From positions 1-39,660 of the forward strand of contig JAFWUI010000010.1 in assembly GCA_017524145.1 (NCBI GenBank): a stretch of DNA of 39,660 nucleotides. The letters are read 5' to 3'. Numbering within the stretch: position 1 is the first letter of the stretch; the number at the start of each line of letters is the position of its first letter. This DNA comes from Oxalobacter sp. (lineage in GTDB: Bacteria; Pseudomonadota; Gammaproteobacteria; Burkholderiales; Burkholderiaceae_D). The notes beneath the pieces are model-generated. The model had not been told where the DNA came from and made no database searches. It was given only the letters and a program-made list of their open reading frames with translations. This document shows positions 1-8,576 of the stretch, piece after piece. Made by a program: the position numbers and the translations under genes.

Positions 1-496
1 AACCAACCGTAAAGACCAGACAGACAAGCCAGGTCAGCATCTGTTTCCAGTAATTGTCTTTCCAGTCAACATGCCCTTTCTTCTCACGCCACCAATAGAA
101 CCCACGCAATGCACAGCCCCAGACCAGGATGAGGGCGGTTGCAAAACTGGAAGACCGGAAATCTTCCGCCTTGGCAATCAGTTCAAGGGAAGCGGTTGAG
201 GAATTCGAAATGAACATCGCGATGCCATGGATCAACACCAGAACCACCACATTGGCAACTGCCAGGCGGGTGAACGTCAGGTGTTTCTTGAAAAAATCAG
301 AAATGCCCTGTTTCTGTTGGACAACCAGAGGTCCCCGCAGCGCACTATTGGCAGCACGGGCTGCCTGTATGGCTTCCTTCTCCTTGACAATCAACTGACG
401 GCATTCAGGACAATACCGGGCAAGTGGATTGCCCCTGAACTTCTTGCCGCATTCCTGACAGGTCCGCTGGACCTCCCGCTTGGACTTTTTCGCCAT
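1..496 (-). CDS. Zinc-ribbon membrane protein, 3' end cut off by the window
   Basis: This open frame begins with ATG at 494-496 and runs off the left edge without a stop, giving at least 165 residues. A GGGG-containing ribosome-binding site sits just upstream. The N-terminus is basic and carries two CxxC knuckles (CQEC near residue 13 and CPEC near residue 30), the pattern of a small zinc ribbon. A lysine/alanine-rich linker follows, then hydrophobic stretches near residues 85-105, 124-135 and at the cut end, so it is probably an inner-membrane protein with a cytoplasmic zinc ribbon. I do not recognise the family and assign no function. It is transcribed divergently from the DUF4186 gene. It is read from the DNA directly. 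Confidence 0.6.
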   Translation of the reverse strand, partial: MAKKSKREVQRTCQECGKKFRGNPLARYCPECRQLIVKEKEAIQAARAANSALRGPLVVQQKQGISDFFKKHLTFTRLAVANVVVLVLIHGIAMFISNSSTASLELIAKAEDFRSSSFATALILVWGCALRGFYWWREKKGHVDWKDNYWKQMLTWLVCLVFTVG

Positions 497-630
497 TTGA
501 CCCCTGTATATAACCGTTATAATGGATGGTGGTAATGTTGTGCCCTACCGAAATACAAGATTATACCTGAAATGCCCTGTCTGACCGTACCCATCTCCGG
601 CAAGACAGCAATCCTTTGGCCCACTGAAAG

Positions 631-1239
631 ATGAATGCTTCCCAACGCAGAACCCCGGCCAACCAACCATGGGATGACCGTCAGCCAGAACTATGGAAGA
701 CTCCTGCCAAGTCCCCTGGACCAATCGCCCAGCCAGCCATCTTTGAGGATGAAACTGCCAGGATTGATGAAAGACTGCAAGCGCTCACCCATTCCAGGTT
801 CCGCATGAGCTGGCACCTCAAGGCACCACAGGTCCGGTACATCCATGAAAAAGGCATGGACACCATCGCAAGGCACGCCGAAGAACTGATTGCCGCCCGG
901 CTTGCCCCCGCTGTCATACCGAATGACGGCAGCCAGACACCGATGAAGGGCCATCCCGTCTTCATCGCCCAGCATGCGACAGGCACCTGCTGCCGGAGCT
1001 GCCTGAAAAAATGGCACCGTATCGAACCCGGCAAAGCCTTCACACCAGCAGAACAACACTATGTGACCACGCTCATCATGACCTGGATACAGCGGCAGCT
1101 CAGCCGATGGCAGCCCCCTGCCACACTGCCCCGGCCAACGGCAGCCGGTAATCCTCTCCGGAAACCCCGTTTGAAAAAGGACAACCCGCCGCTGACCGGA
1201 CCGACAGCGGACCTTTTTGACAGGGATTGCCCGCAATAG
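631..1239 (+). CDS. DUF4186 family protein
   Basis: A 202-residue protein. Its centre carries the hallmark sequence of DUF4186: a region near residues 60-80 ending in a KGMDTIARHA-like stretch, then RLAPA, a NDGSQTPMKGHPVF segment and a QHATGTCCRSCLKKWH segment with a CCxxC cysteine group around residues 121-125. The last cysteine/histidine cluster could bind metal, but that is inference. The family has no established biochemical role that I know of. The N- and C-terminal extensions are proline-rich and low in complexity. No strong ribosome-binding site is visible before the ATG (only GAAAG directly adjacent), so the start is less certain than the family. The lipoprotein hydrolase follows 51 bases downstream on the same strand. 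Confidence 0.8.
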   Translation: MNASQRRTPANQPWDDRQPELWKTPAKSPGPIAQPAIFEDETARIDERLQALTHSRFRMSWHLKAPQVRYIHEKGMDTIARHAEELIAARLAPAVIPNDGSQTPMKGHPVFIAQHATGTCCRSCLKKWHRIEPGKAFTPAEQHYVTTLIMTWIQRQLSRWQPPATLPRPTAAGNPLRKPRLKKDNPPLTGPTADLFDRDCPQ

Positions 1240-1290
1240 CGTCCCATCCATGCAGTACAATACGCAGGAAAACCTTAACCGCCTGAGACC

Positions 1291-3333
1291 ATGCCCTCTG
1301 CCAACACCCAACAGCCCCTCCTGACAGCCCTGAGGCGATGCCTGCTGCTGTTGCCATTCCTGTTCCTGACCGCATGTTCTTCCATCAAGGTTTCCACCCA
1401 AGACAGTGCCAAATACATGAACCAGCGCCGGGGAGACATCATCAGTTCCGGCAAACTCAGCCAGCAGACCGTTTCCGCACTGCATGTCATCGGCATCGAA
1501 GCGGAAACCTGTGAACGGGACCCAAAGACCTGCATCGATGCCATCAATGGGACCCAAGCCCTCACTGATGAACAACGGCTTTCTTCTGCTTCAGAACTCT
1601 GGCTGATGCGGGCCATGCAGAACGACCGCCATAACCTGGCAGACGATGACTACCAAACATTGAAAATCCGGCATACCGACCGGTTCAGCAGTTTCATTGA
1701 AGCAGCCCGGCAGGCATACGCCTACCTTTTCTATACCGACCGGCCGTTGGACAGACGGGCATTGGAAGACCGCCAGAACCAGGTCCGCGACTTCTACAAC
1801 TATGCGTCGCAACGGGCCATCTCCATCATGGCTGACACGGCAAAACACCGGAAAACACGCCGGCATACCGGCAGGAACCACCTTCCAAAACGGATGCTGG
1901 ACAACTGGCAGATTGAATTCGACACCAGCGGTATGCCGCAGACCCAAGGACAGGTCATCTCTGTCAGCGGGCTGACACCTGACTACCGGCTGGATTTCGA
2001 TGGCCTGCGCAACCAGTATGTCCGGGATGGCTTGGGTGCCCGGATGGTCGCCTCTGTTGAGATACACCCAGACCAACCGGCTGAAAACAGCCAGGACCCA
2101 TCCAGCACCCTTCCGGAAAACCCCAACAGTACGCCACCGGCAGGCACCGGCCATACCCCCCAGAACCCCTGGGAACCGATGCACTACATCTCAGTCACTG
2201 CCCTGCTGAAATTCCCGGGAAACAACCTCAGCGAAGTCCTTGCCACGAACCATGCCATCCTGTCCAGCTATGACACCTGGCAGGACCATGACGTCACCAT
2301 CTCTGGCCATCATGTCCCGCTTGCCGCCAACTACACTGCCGCCTATGGGCTTTGGCTTGCCAACTCCGATTTCTCCAGCCAGTCCATCCTTTCGCTGTTC
2401 GGCAGGGGCAATATCCTGGAAGAACCCCGCATCTACCTGATGCAGCCCTATCATCCTGAACGGAAAACCGTCATCCTCGTCCATGGCCTTGCCAGCAGTC
2501 CAGAAGCCTGGGTCAACGCTGCCAATGAAATCATGGGGGATGAAACATTACGCCGGAATTACCAGATCTGGCAGGTCTATTATCCGACCAGTGTCCCCCT
2601 TGCCATCAACCGGCATGATATTGCCGAAGCCATTGAAAAAACCATTGACCACTATGACCCGGAACGGAAGAACCCTGCCAGCCATGATGGCATCATCATC
2701 GGGCACAGCATGGGCGGCATCCTCTCCCGGTTATTGGTATCAGACAGTGGGGATACCCTTTGGCAGGCATTGAATGAACATCATCCAATGGATGCCAGAC
2801 AGCAGGCAGAAGCCCATGAAAAACTGAAAGGCTATGTTTACTTCCATCCTTTGCCGGAAATTTCCCGTGCCGTCTTCATCGCTTCACCGCACCGGGGAAC
2901 ACCATTCGCCGACAAGACCATCGCCCGGTTCATCGCCTCACTGGTCAAGCTGCCGATCAACATCGTCCAGAAAATCACCGACACCACCAAAACCGTCTTC
3001 GGCGGCAAAGCAGCCGACAAGCCATCGCTGAACGGTGTGGACAACCTCAGTGAGAAAGACCCGACCATCCAGGCACTTGCCAAGCTCGCCATCTCCCCGG
3101 CAGTCACCTACCATTCGATTATGGGCAACAACACTCCGGATGTCCCGTTGGCGGAATCCTCTGACGGCATCGTGCCATACAGCAGTGCCCATTGGGAGGG
3201 AGCCGCTTCCGAAATGGTCATCCCTTCCGGCCACAGCGTACAGGAAACCCCTCAGGCCATCATCGAAATCCGGCGCATCCTGCATGAGCATCTAGGGAAA
3301 CAGGCAGAACAAGGAATCCCGCCACAGCCATGA
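1291..3333 (+). CDS. Lipoprotein alpha/beta hydrolase (lipase/esterase-like)
   Basis: A 680-residue protein with a lipoprotein signal peptide: basic start, leucine-rich core, then a lipobox ending LTAC with the cysteine near residue 29, so it should be lipid-anchored. The C-terminal half is an alpha/beta hydrolase: an oxyanion-type VHGLASS segment, the nucleophile elbow GHSMGG with Ser473, a likely acid at Asp625 (SSDGIVP) and a likely catalytic His648 (PSGHSV). These match a complete serine hydrolase triad. The N-terminal half has no family I recognise, and a Pro/Ser/Thr-rich stretch around residues 265-295 looks like a flexible insert. The substrate is unknown; lipid, ester or peptidoglycan-linked substrates are all possible. 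No good ribosome-binding site is seen before this ATG, but no better start keeps the signal peptide. Confidence 0.85.
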   Translation: MPSANTQQPLLTALRRCLLLLPFLFLTACSSIKVSTQDSAKYMNQRRGDIISSGKLSQQTVSALHVIGIEAETCERDPKTCIDAINGTQALTDEQRLSSASELWLMRAMQNDRHNLADDDYQTLKIRHTDRFSSFIEAARQAYAYLFYTDRPLDRRALEDRQNQVRDFYNYASQRAISIMADTAKHRKTRRHTGRNHLPKRMLDNWQIEFDTSGMPQTQGQVISVSGLTPDYRLDFDGLRNQYVRDGLGARMVASVEIHPDQPAENSQDPSSTLPENPNSTPPAGTGHTPQNPWEPMHYISVTALLKFPGNNLSEVLATNHAILSSYDTWQDHDVTISGHHVPLAANYTAAYGLWLANSDFSSQSILSLFGRGNILEEPRIYLMQPYHPERKTVILVHGLASSPEAWVNAANEIMGDETLRRNYQIWQVYYPTSVPLAINRHDIAEAIEKTIDHYDPERKNPASHDGIIIGHSMGGILSRLLVSDSGDTLWQALNEHHPMDARQQAEAHEKLKGYVYFHPLPEISRAVFIASPHRGTPFADKTIARFIASLVKLPINIVQKITDTTKTVFGGKAADKPSLNGVDNLSEKDPTIQALAKLAISPAVTYHSIMGNNTPDVPLAESSDGIVPYSSAHWEGAASEMVIPSGHSVQETPQAIIEIRRILHEHLGKQAEQGIPPQP

Positions 3334-3399
3334 CCGGAACGGGAAAAGGCTTCTTGATGCCCTGCTTTTCCTGGCTGGCCTTTCCTGCACCGGTGGGAT

Positions 3400-3921
3400 T
3401 CAGATCCGGTACACCCTGTTAGGCCTTCTTGGGAGTGGGCTTGATGGCAAGACATCAGGATACCCGATGACACAATGGCCGATGCCCTCATAATCCCCCT
3501 GGATGCCCAGTTTCTCAAGCAATGCCTTGCCAGCCGGGTCGTTGAAGGCTTCTTTTGCCCGATGGATCCAACAGCTGCCGATGCCCAATGAATGGGCGGC
3601 AAGCATCATATTGCCCAAGACCAGGCTGCCATCGTAACGCGCTGTCCGGAACTTCTTCTCCACCAGGACCGCCAGGACAACCGGCGCCCCATAAAAAGGG
3701 TCTTTCCGCTTGAAAGGGTCATATTTTGCATTCAGTCCAGACAACATGTCCCGGGTGTCCTTGTCCTTGACCGCAACAATGATTGGACTCTGCCATCCCA
3801 TCGCACTTGCCGCATACAGCCCTGCCTCAATGATCTGGTCAATCAGCTCATCCGGCACCATGTCCGGTTTGTATTTCTTGCAGCTTCTTCTCGAAAGAAT
3901 CGCGTTGATGACTTCATTCAT
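3400..3921 (-). CDS. Nitroreductase family protein (FMN-dependent), C-terminus possibly frame-shifted
   Basis: A small nitroreductase-fold flavoprotein of about 173 residues. Family signs are the N-terminal SRRSCKKY segment (FMN phosphate contact), the AASAMGWQSP loop, the GSLVLGNMMLAAHSLGIGSCW helix region and a GIGHCVIGYPD strand near the end. Such enzymes reduce nitro compounds, quinones or flavins with NAD(P)H; the substrate is unknown. I chose the second ATG (3919-3921) because AAGGAG lies seven bases before it and only one base before the first ATG at 3927. It starts 15 bases after the MmeI-like gene ends, so the two probably share a transcript. The last 18 codons look out of frame: the neighbouring frame reads AIKPTPKKA and stop, closer to the usual KPxPRK tail. 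Confidence 0.85.
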   Translation of the reverse strand: MNEVINAILSRRSCKKYKPDMVPDELIDQIIEAGLYAASAMGWQSPIIVAVKDKDTRDMLSGLNAKYDPFKRKDPFYGAPVVLAVLVEKKFRTARYDGSLVLGNMMLAAHSLGIGSCWIHRAKEAFNDPAGKALLEKLGIQGDYEGIGHCVIGYPDVLPSSPLPRRPNRVYRI

Positions 3922-3936
3922 ATCCATTCTCCTTGA

Positions 3937-6759
3937 TTATCCTTTTGCCACAGCCAGCTTTGCCTGGTACCGTTTCATCAGTTCTGCAACGATTTCTGGC
4001 TCAGTCATGTCTTGGGAAAAACCATAGGCTGCCATCACCGCCCTGTCATTTGCCTGATGGGCTTTCAACAGGTCAGGCGGCATCGTCAGTACATCATAAA
4101 GGTCTGCCAAAGAACTGTCTGGATACTTATTCCGTACATCCAGGATTCCCTGAGCTGTTTCTGCTATACGGTCTTTCTGTAATTCAGTCACTTCCGGCCA
4201 GACAAAATTGTTATAGACAATGGTATTGGAATAGCTATACCGCATTTCCAACCGACCAGCGACTGCCCGCATCCAAGCCATATGGACACAGCTGGTCATC
4301 ACGCCAAATTCATACAAACTAGCCTTTTCTACCACGAACAATTTATTACCAGCAATGACCTCTTTTTTCAGATAATCCATCGGAATGTAATCCCGGTTCT
4401 CAGAAGAAACTACTGGCAAAGCAATGTAATCAGTTTTGCTATCCTTGATTTCATCAAAAAGAGCTGGCGTTATCGCTTTTTTCTGGGTTGCAATTTTCTT
4501 ACTGTTCAACCTGAATTCCCGAACTTTCCTAATACGTTCCATCACTTCAGGGCATTGCTTTATAACAGCAGGATCGGCATCGACCAACCAAAGGCAGTAT
4601 CTCGGTTTTCGGTTGATAAAATCCTTGCCCATCATAAAAGGACGAATCAACTGTTGAGCAATAGGACTCTTTTTGACAAGAGCGTCTTTTTCTTCAGATT
4701 GCAGAATGAGGTTGCCATCATCAGTTGGTTGACTGCCACGATACATCAGACTGACTGGGCAGAGCGGTTTCGTCCGTTTGGCGATGAATGCGGTTGGTAC
4801 ATCAATCAGATAAGGGCTGATAGTCTTTGCCGCTGTCTGGCTGTTCCCATCAAAGATGGTCTTTTCGCGATACGGTTCACCACAGGAAAAGCCGATGATG
4901 ACGCAATGGACATGCGCCTTGTTCCTGGTATCGCTGTCCCAGATGAATGGACGCCAGGCAAAATCGATATGAACGCCATATTGTTCCATCAACGGTTTCC
5001 AGACCGCCTCTACCTGTTCGCCCTGGCTGATGCTGTTCGTGGAAACCAAGGCAGCCCTGATGGTATTTCCCTGCATCAGTTCCGCCGACTTGAAATACCA
5101 GCCTGCCACATAATCAATGTTCTTGGCCTGCGCATAAATCTGTTGCAGGTCTTCTTTCTGCGCTTTGCTTTGGTAAGAATAGCCAATAAAAGGCGGATTC
5201 CCCATGATGTAATCCAACTTCTCCTTGGCAATCAGGCTGTTCCAATCCATCCGAAGCGCGTTTCCCTCAACAATGTTCGGATAGGACTTCAACGGCAGGA
5301 AATCATCGACAATCTGCACGATGTCTGCCGTCTTCCGGAACATCTGGCTCTCGGCGATCCAGAGGGCAGTCTGGGCAACCGACACCGCAAAGTCATTAAT
5401 TTCGATGCCGTAGAATTGGCTGATCGAGACCTTGATCAGGTCTTTGACGGTGAAGCCAAAACTGACCTGTCCCCTCTCAGTGATCCGCAGGATTTCGTTT
5501 TCCAGACGGCGCAGTTCCAGATAGGTCTGGGTCAGGAAATTGCCGGAACCACAGGCGGGGTCAAGGAAGGTCAACGACCCCAGTTTCTGCTGGAACTGTT
5601 TCAGGTTGGCAATCCGCTTCCGGGTGCTGGCTTTCTGGTCCTGCTTGAGCTGGTTGAACTCTTCCCAAAGCGCATCCAGGAACAACGGACAGATGACTTT
5701 CCGGATGTTCTCGACCGAGGTGTAGTGCATCCCGCCCTGCCGGCGGGTTTCTGCGTTCAAGGTGCTTTCAAACACCGCCCCGAAGATGGTCGGGTCGATT
5801 TTCGACCAGTCAATCCCGGCGCTCGCCTCATCCATCAGCAGATGGACCAGCTCTTCGGTGAACAGCGGGATTTCTATCCGGATATCCTTGGAGAACAGTC
5901 CGCCATTGACATAGGGGAAACCTGCCAGTTCGGGATCCAGGTATTTTTCCCGGTCTTCAATGGGAGTATCCAGGATGTCGAACAGCCGTTGCAAGGCGCC
6001 ATTGACCTGTGCAGGCCTGAATGACTGGATATACCGATGGAATTTCTGGTGTTCATTGAAGAGTTCCACATCTTCGGCATACAGGCAGAATACCAGCCTG
6101 ACGCAGAGGATATTGAGGCTCCTGTAGGTTTCTGCGGAGGGATTGTCCCTGTCCTCATACTGTGCCAGCAGACCGTCATACAGTTTCCCGACGATTTCCC
6201 CTGCCTCGATGGAGATTTCTTCTTCAATCCGCGGGCGTTCGTTCCGGTCTTCGACCAGCAGGTTCAGCAGTGTGAAATACCGGGGGTCAGCTAGGTCACT
6301 GAGGGAAAACTCGATGGGTGGATCATTCGGCTTTTCCATCCAATACAGCTGGAACTGCCTGAAGTTGCAGGTGATGATCCATTTGGCATGCTGGGACAAT
6401 GGCAGCCGGTTGGAATACCGCTGCGCCTGTTCAAACGGCGTCAACAGGCTCTCATCGGACTGTCCTTTCTTTGCATCCAGTTTCTTGGTCGCGCTTTTCT
6501 GTTCAATCAGCACGCGGGTTGACGGGATATAGGTGTCGATATAGCCCCACCGGGTTTTCCTGCCATCTGTGCCCCGCTCCAGCTCGACCGGTTTCTGGAA
6601 TTCGACAAACTTTGAGACATCGGTCACCCCATAGACATCCCGCAGCAGTTCTGTCCAGAAAATGCTGTCTTCGCCTTTTTCATAGCCTTCGGCATCCTGC
6701 CATTTCTGGACAAACCGTTCTGCCGCCTGACGCTGTGCATTGAGACTGAGAGCCGCCAT
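3937..6759 (-). CDS. MmeI-like Type IIL restriction-modification enzyme (nuclease + N6-adenine methyltransferase)
   Basis: A 940-residue single-chain enzyme with the MmeI layout: N-terminal nuclease, helical spacer, methyltransferase, target-recognition and C-terminal domains. Visible motifs are a PD-(D/E)XK-type site (Asp75, Glu86, Lys88), the SAM-binding motif FLDPACGSGNF near residue 400, a YGIEINDFAV segment, and the amino-methyltransferase motif NPPF near residue 517. Family members (MmeI is about 920 residues) methylate one strand of an asymmetric site and cut about 20 bases away; the target here cannot be read from the sequence. No separate specificity or nuclease gene is present, as expected for this class. 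The open frame extends to a GTG at 6822, but the ATG at 6759 matches the family start. The nitroreductase lies directly downstream. Confidence 0.9.
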   Translation of the reverse strand: MAALSLNAQRQAAERFVQKWQDAEGYEKGEDSIFWTELLRDVYGVTDVSKFVEFQKPVELERGTDGRKTRWGYIDTYIPSTRVLIEQKSATKKLDAKKGQSDESLLTPFEQAQRYSNRLPLSQHAKWIITCNFRQFQLYWMEKPNDPPIEFSLSDLADPRYFTLLNLLVEDRNERPRIEEEISIEAGEIVGKLYDGLLAQYEDRDNPSAETYRSLNILCVRLVFCLYAEDVELFNEHQKFHRYIQSFRPAQVNGALQRLFDILDTPIEDREKYLDPELAGFPYVNGGLFSKDIRIEIPLFTEELVHLLMDEASAGIDWSKIDPTIFGAVFESTLNAETRRQGGMHYTSVENIRKVICPLFLDALWEEFNQLKQDQKASTRKRIANLKQFQQKLGSLTFLDPACGSGNFLTQTYLELRRLENEILRITERGQVSFGFTVKDLIKVSISQFYGIEINDFAVSVAQTALWIAESQMFRKTADIVQIVDDFLPLKSYPNIVEGNALRMDWNSLIAKEKLDYIMGNPPFIGYSYQSKAQKEDLQQIYAQAKNIDYVAGWYFKSAELMQGNTIRAALVSTNSISQGEQVEAVWKPLMEQYGVHIDFAWRPFIWDSDTRNKAHVHCVIIGFSCGEPYREKTIFDGNSQTAAKTISPYLIDVPTAFIAKRTKPLCPVSLMYRGSQPTDDGNLILQSEEKDALVKKSPIAQQLIRPFMMGKDFINRKPRYCLWLVDADPAVIKQCPEVMERIRKVREFRLNSKKIATQKKAITPALFDEIKDSKTDYIALPVVSSENRDYIPMDYLKKEVIAGNKLFVVEKASLYEFGVMTSCVHMAWMRAVAGRLEMRYSYSNTIVYNNFVWPEVTELQKDRIAETAQGILDVRNKYPDSSLADLYDVLTMPPDLLKAHQANDRAVMAAYGFSQDMTEPEIVAELMKRYQAKLAVAKG

Positions 6760-6890
6760 CCTCAACCCGCTATCCTGTTGCTGTAAAAAGTCATCTATAA
6801 TCAGAGATGCAATACAAAACACCGTCAGCCAATGATAACGGAACCTGGCGGAAAGTGTTCAACCAATCGCTTCTGTTTCAGGAGAAACCG

Positions 6891-7268
6891 ATGAAAAAAC
6901 TGCTGATTGCCTCTGCCCTGGGACTGGGTTTCCTGCTTCCTGCCGTCCATGCCAATGCCTCACCTGCCGACATTCCGCAAGGGGAATTGACGGGCGCCAA
7001 ATGGGTGGCATGGCAGAACAATTATGAAGAGTCCACTTCTTACCGCGCAAAAGATGTCGGCAGCAAGACCGGCATCTGGCTGAAGAAGGTTGACAAGGAC
7101 GATGGTGACATCGAATACAAGCATTACCAGACCAACTGTTCTGGCGGTCCTGTCATCAAGGATGCGGAAATCGAAGTTGAACATGGTTTCTATAAACGGA
7201 AAACCGATTATGATACGGTGGACAACCCGAACAAAGCCGACGCCATCCGCTCGCTGATCTGCCGTTGA
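6891..7268 (+). CDS. Small exported protein, possibly adhesin-E-like
   Basis: A 125-residue protein with a clear signal peptide (MKKLLIAS..., cleavage probably after HANA). A good ribosome-binding site (AGGAG) precedes this ATG, whereas the open frame upstream of it lacks one. The mature part has an aromatic AKWVAWQNN opening, a GIWLKKV strand, and two cysteines (TNCSGG and the C-terminal LICR) that could form a disulfide. The layout is reminiscent of the surface-adhesin E family, but this is weak and I do not claim it. It heads a three-gene plus-strand run of exported proteins. It is divergent from the MmeI-like gene across 131 bases. Confidence 0.75.
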   Translation: MKKLLIASALGLGFLLPAVHANASPADIPQGELTGAKWVAWQNNYEESTSYRAKDVGSKTGIWLKKVDKDDGDIEYKHYQTNCSGGPVIKDAEIEVEHGFYKRKTDYDTVDNPNKADAIRSLICR

Positions 7269-7285
7269 GTATCAGGAGCATCCTC

Positions 7286-7720
7286 ATGAAAAAACGGTTG
7301 ATGCTCACCTTTGCTGTACTGGGATTGATGTCTGCCCCTGCAATGTCGGAAACGGCAACATACCATTTCCAGACATCGAGACACCAGATCAGGGTGCAGT
7401 GCTTTGGTGAACTGTCTTCCGTTTTTTCTGAAAACTGCACCTATCAGGCATGGAACAGGCCGAAAAAGGCTGGGCAGGGTGACCCTGACCTTGAAATCAA
7501 CAATGGTTCCGCCAACCTTGAGAACTATATGCCCATCAAAGGTGTCTATTGCCGGCTCCGCCAGTTCACTTTCCTGGATGGTGATACTGCCATCCATATC
7601 AACCGGGACTACAGCAGCAGCCAGACATGCTATGGAAGGAAGCCCGGTACCAATGGCGACCTGACCGTACACATCAAAGGAAAACTGAGAGACCGTTACC
7701 GGTTATACGAGGTGGAATGA
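7286..7720 (+). CDS. Exported cysteine-rich protein, TSRHxIRxxC / WNxPKKxGQGxPD family (copy 1)
   Basis: A 144-residue protein starting at the ATG after a CAGGAG site, 17 bases beyond the previous gene. It has a signal peptide with likely cleavage after AMSE or AMS. The mature part carries a motif shared with two other proteins nearby: FQTSRHQIRVQC, then NCTYQAWNRPKKAGQGDPDLEI, then a cysteine before QFTFLDGD, a later cysteine, and GDLTVHIKG near the end. Four or more conserved cysteines fit an oxidised periplasmic or secreted beta-rich domain. I do not recognise the family and give no function. Its stop codon overlaps the start of the next gene (ATGATG with TGA), so the two are translationally coupled. 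Confidence 0.8.
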   Translation: MKKRLMLTFAVLGLMSAPAMSETATYHFQTSRHQIRVQCFGELSSVFSENCTYQAWNRPKKAGQGDPDLEINNGSANLENYMPIKGVYCRLRQFTFLDGDTAIHINRDYSSSQTCYGRKPGTNGDLTVHIKGKLRDRYRLYEVE

Positions 7721-8154
7721 TGAAAAAGACGTTATGGGTCAGTGCGCTTGCTTTGGGATTCGTTGCGGGCAACGCCATTGCCGGCACTTCTGTATTCCAG
7801 ACCAGTAGGCACAATATCCGGATTTCCTGCCCTTTTACTGACAATACCTACCACTGCACCTATGAATCCTGGAATAAGCCCAAAAAGATAGGACAGGGAA
7901 AACCGGATTTCACGATGCCGGGTACCGTTGGCATGGGCTATATGCGGGACTGCACCGACCCAGACCATTGCCTGGCAGGCTGCGACCGGTTCACCTTTAC
8001 AAAAGGCAATGTGGTCCTGGAAATGCAGGGCAGTGAAGAAGGGACCGGTCCTCGATGCGCCGCTTCTGCGAAAGCTCCCCGCAAGGTCTGGGGTGACATG
8101 ACCATCAAGATTGACGGGCAGCTGAAAGACCATTACTGGGTCTATCAAAAATGA
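7720..8154 (+). CDS. Exported cysteine-rich protein, TSRHxIRxxC / WNxPKKxGQGxPD family (copy 2)
   Basis: A 144-residue paralogue of the preceding gene. The two ATG codons at 7717 and 7720 are both possible; the second gives better spacing from GAGGTGG. A signal peptide precedes a likely cleavage after NAIA. The shared motifs are FQTSRHNIRISC, YESWNKPKKIGQGKPDF, a cysteine-flanked FTFTKGNVVLEM strand, and GDMTIKIDG before a C-terminal HYWVYQK. Extra cysteines (DCTDPDHCLAGC) are specific to this copy. Being adjacent and overlapping, copies 1 and 2 look like a tandem duplication that then diverged. Function unknown. Confidence 0.8.
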   Translation: MKKTLWVSALALGFVAGNAIAGTSVFQTSRHNIRISCPFTDNTYHCTYESWNKPKKIGQGKPDFTMPGTVGMGYMRDCTDPDHCLAGCDRFTFTKGNVVLEMQGSEEGTGPRCAASAKAPRKVWGDMTIKIDGQLKDHYWVYQK

Positions 8155-8250
8155 ACAGACTGAAAAAAGCGGTTTCCTGTTCCCGGATATCCGTCCTTGG
8201 AAACCCTGTTTGATTTCAGATGAACCAGTTGCTAAGGAGAATGACGGCTT

Positions 8251-8565
8251 ATGAAAAAGGTCCGTATCACTGTCATGAAAATGACCAGCTACCCAGACCT
8301 CATCGAGCAGTATGAAAACCCTTTGGACAATCCCTGCAATATGAAGCTGGGACAGGTTTTCATCGCCAACGGCTGGCAGAAGCCGGCTGGATTCTGCGAC
8401 AGTGCATGGGACAGCATCTCCGCTTTTGTGATGGCACTTGCCCATGGTGGAGAGAATTTCTACAACGGCTGGATGAAAAACAGGAAATCTGCCATGATTT
8501 CCTGCAATGACGGCTTCCGCCCTGTGAGCTTCCTATTGGAAACAATGGATGAAGATGCCGGTTAA
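8251..8565 (+). CDS. TIGR04076 family small protein
   Basis: A 104-residue cytosolic protein with no signal peptide, preceded by AAGGAG. The features fit TIGR04076: a KVRITVMKMT opening strand, a VGQ-like LGQVFI segment, KPAGFCDSAWDSI with the conserved Cys/Trp, and a C-terminal CNDGFRPVSFLLE strand. Members are small alpha/beta proteins of unknown role found in anaerobes and others. It sits among exported proteins but is itself apparently intracellular. Its 3' end faces the minus-strand paralogue at 8577 with only 11 bases between. Confidence 0.7.
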   Translation: MKKVRITVMKMTSYPDLIEQYENPLDNPCNMKLGQVFIANGWQKPAGFCDSAWDSISAFVMALAHGGENFYNGWMKNRKSAMISCNDGFRPVSFLLETMDEDAG

Positions 8566-8576
8566 CCCTCTCAACA

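Noticed and set aside
691-1575. A 294-codon minus-strand frame under the DUF4186 and hydrolase genes
   Set aside because: No recognisable domain; the plus-strand reading has clear family motifs across the same bases.
4282-6024. A 580-codon open frame on the plus strand, antisense to the MmeI-like gene
   Set aside because: It lies wholly inside a well-supported gene, shows no family signature, and its length follows from the codon bias of the opposite strand.
8171-8205. GGTTTCC/GGAAACC inverted repeat after the copy 2 gene
   Set aside because: The 21-base loop and lack of a T-run make it a poor terminator, so it was not listed as a feature.
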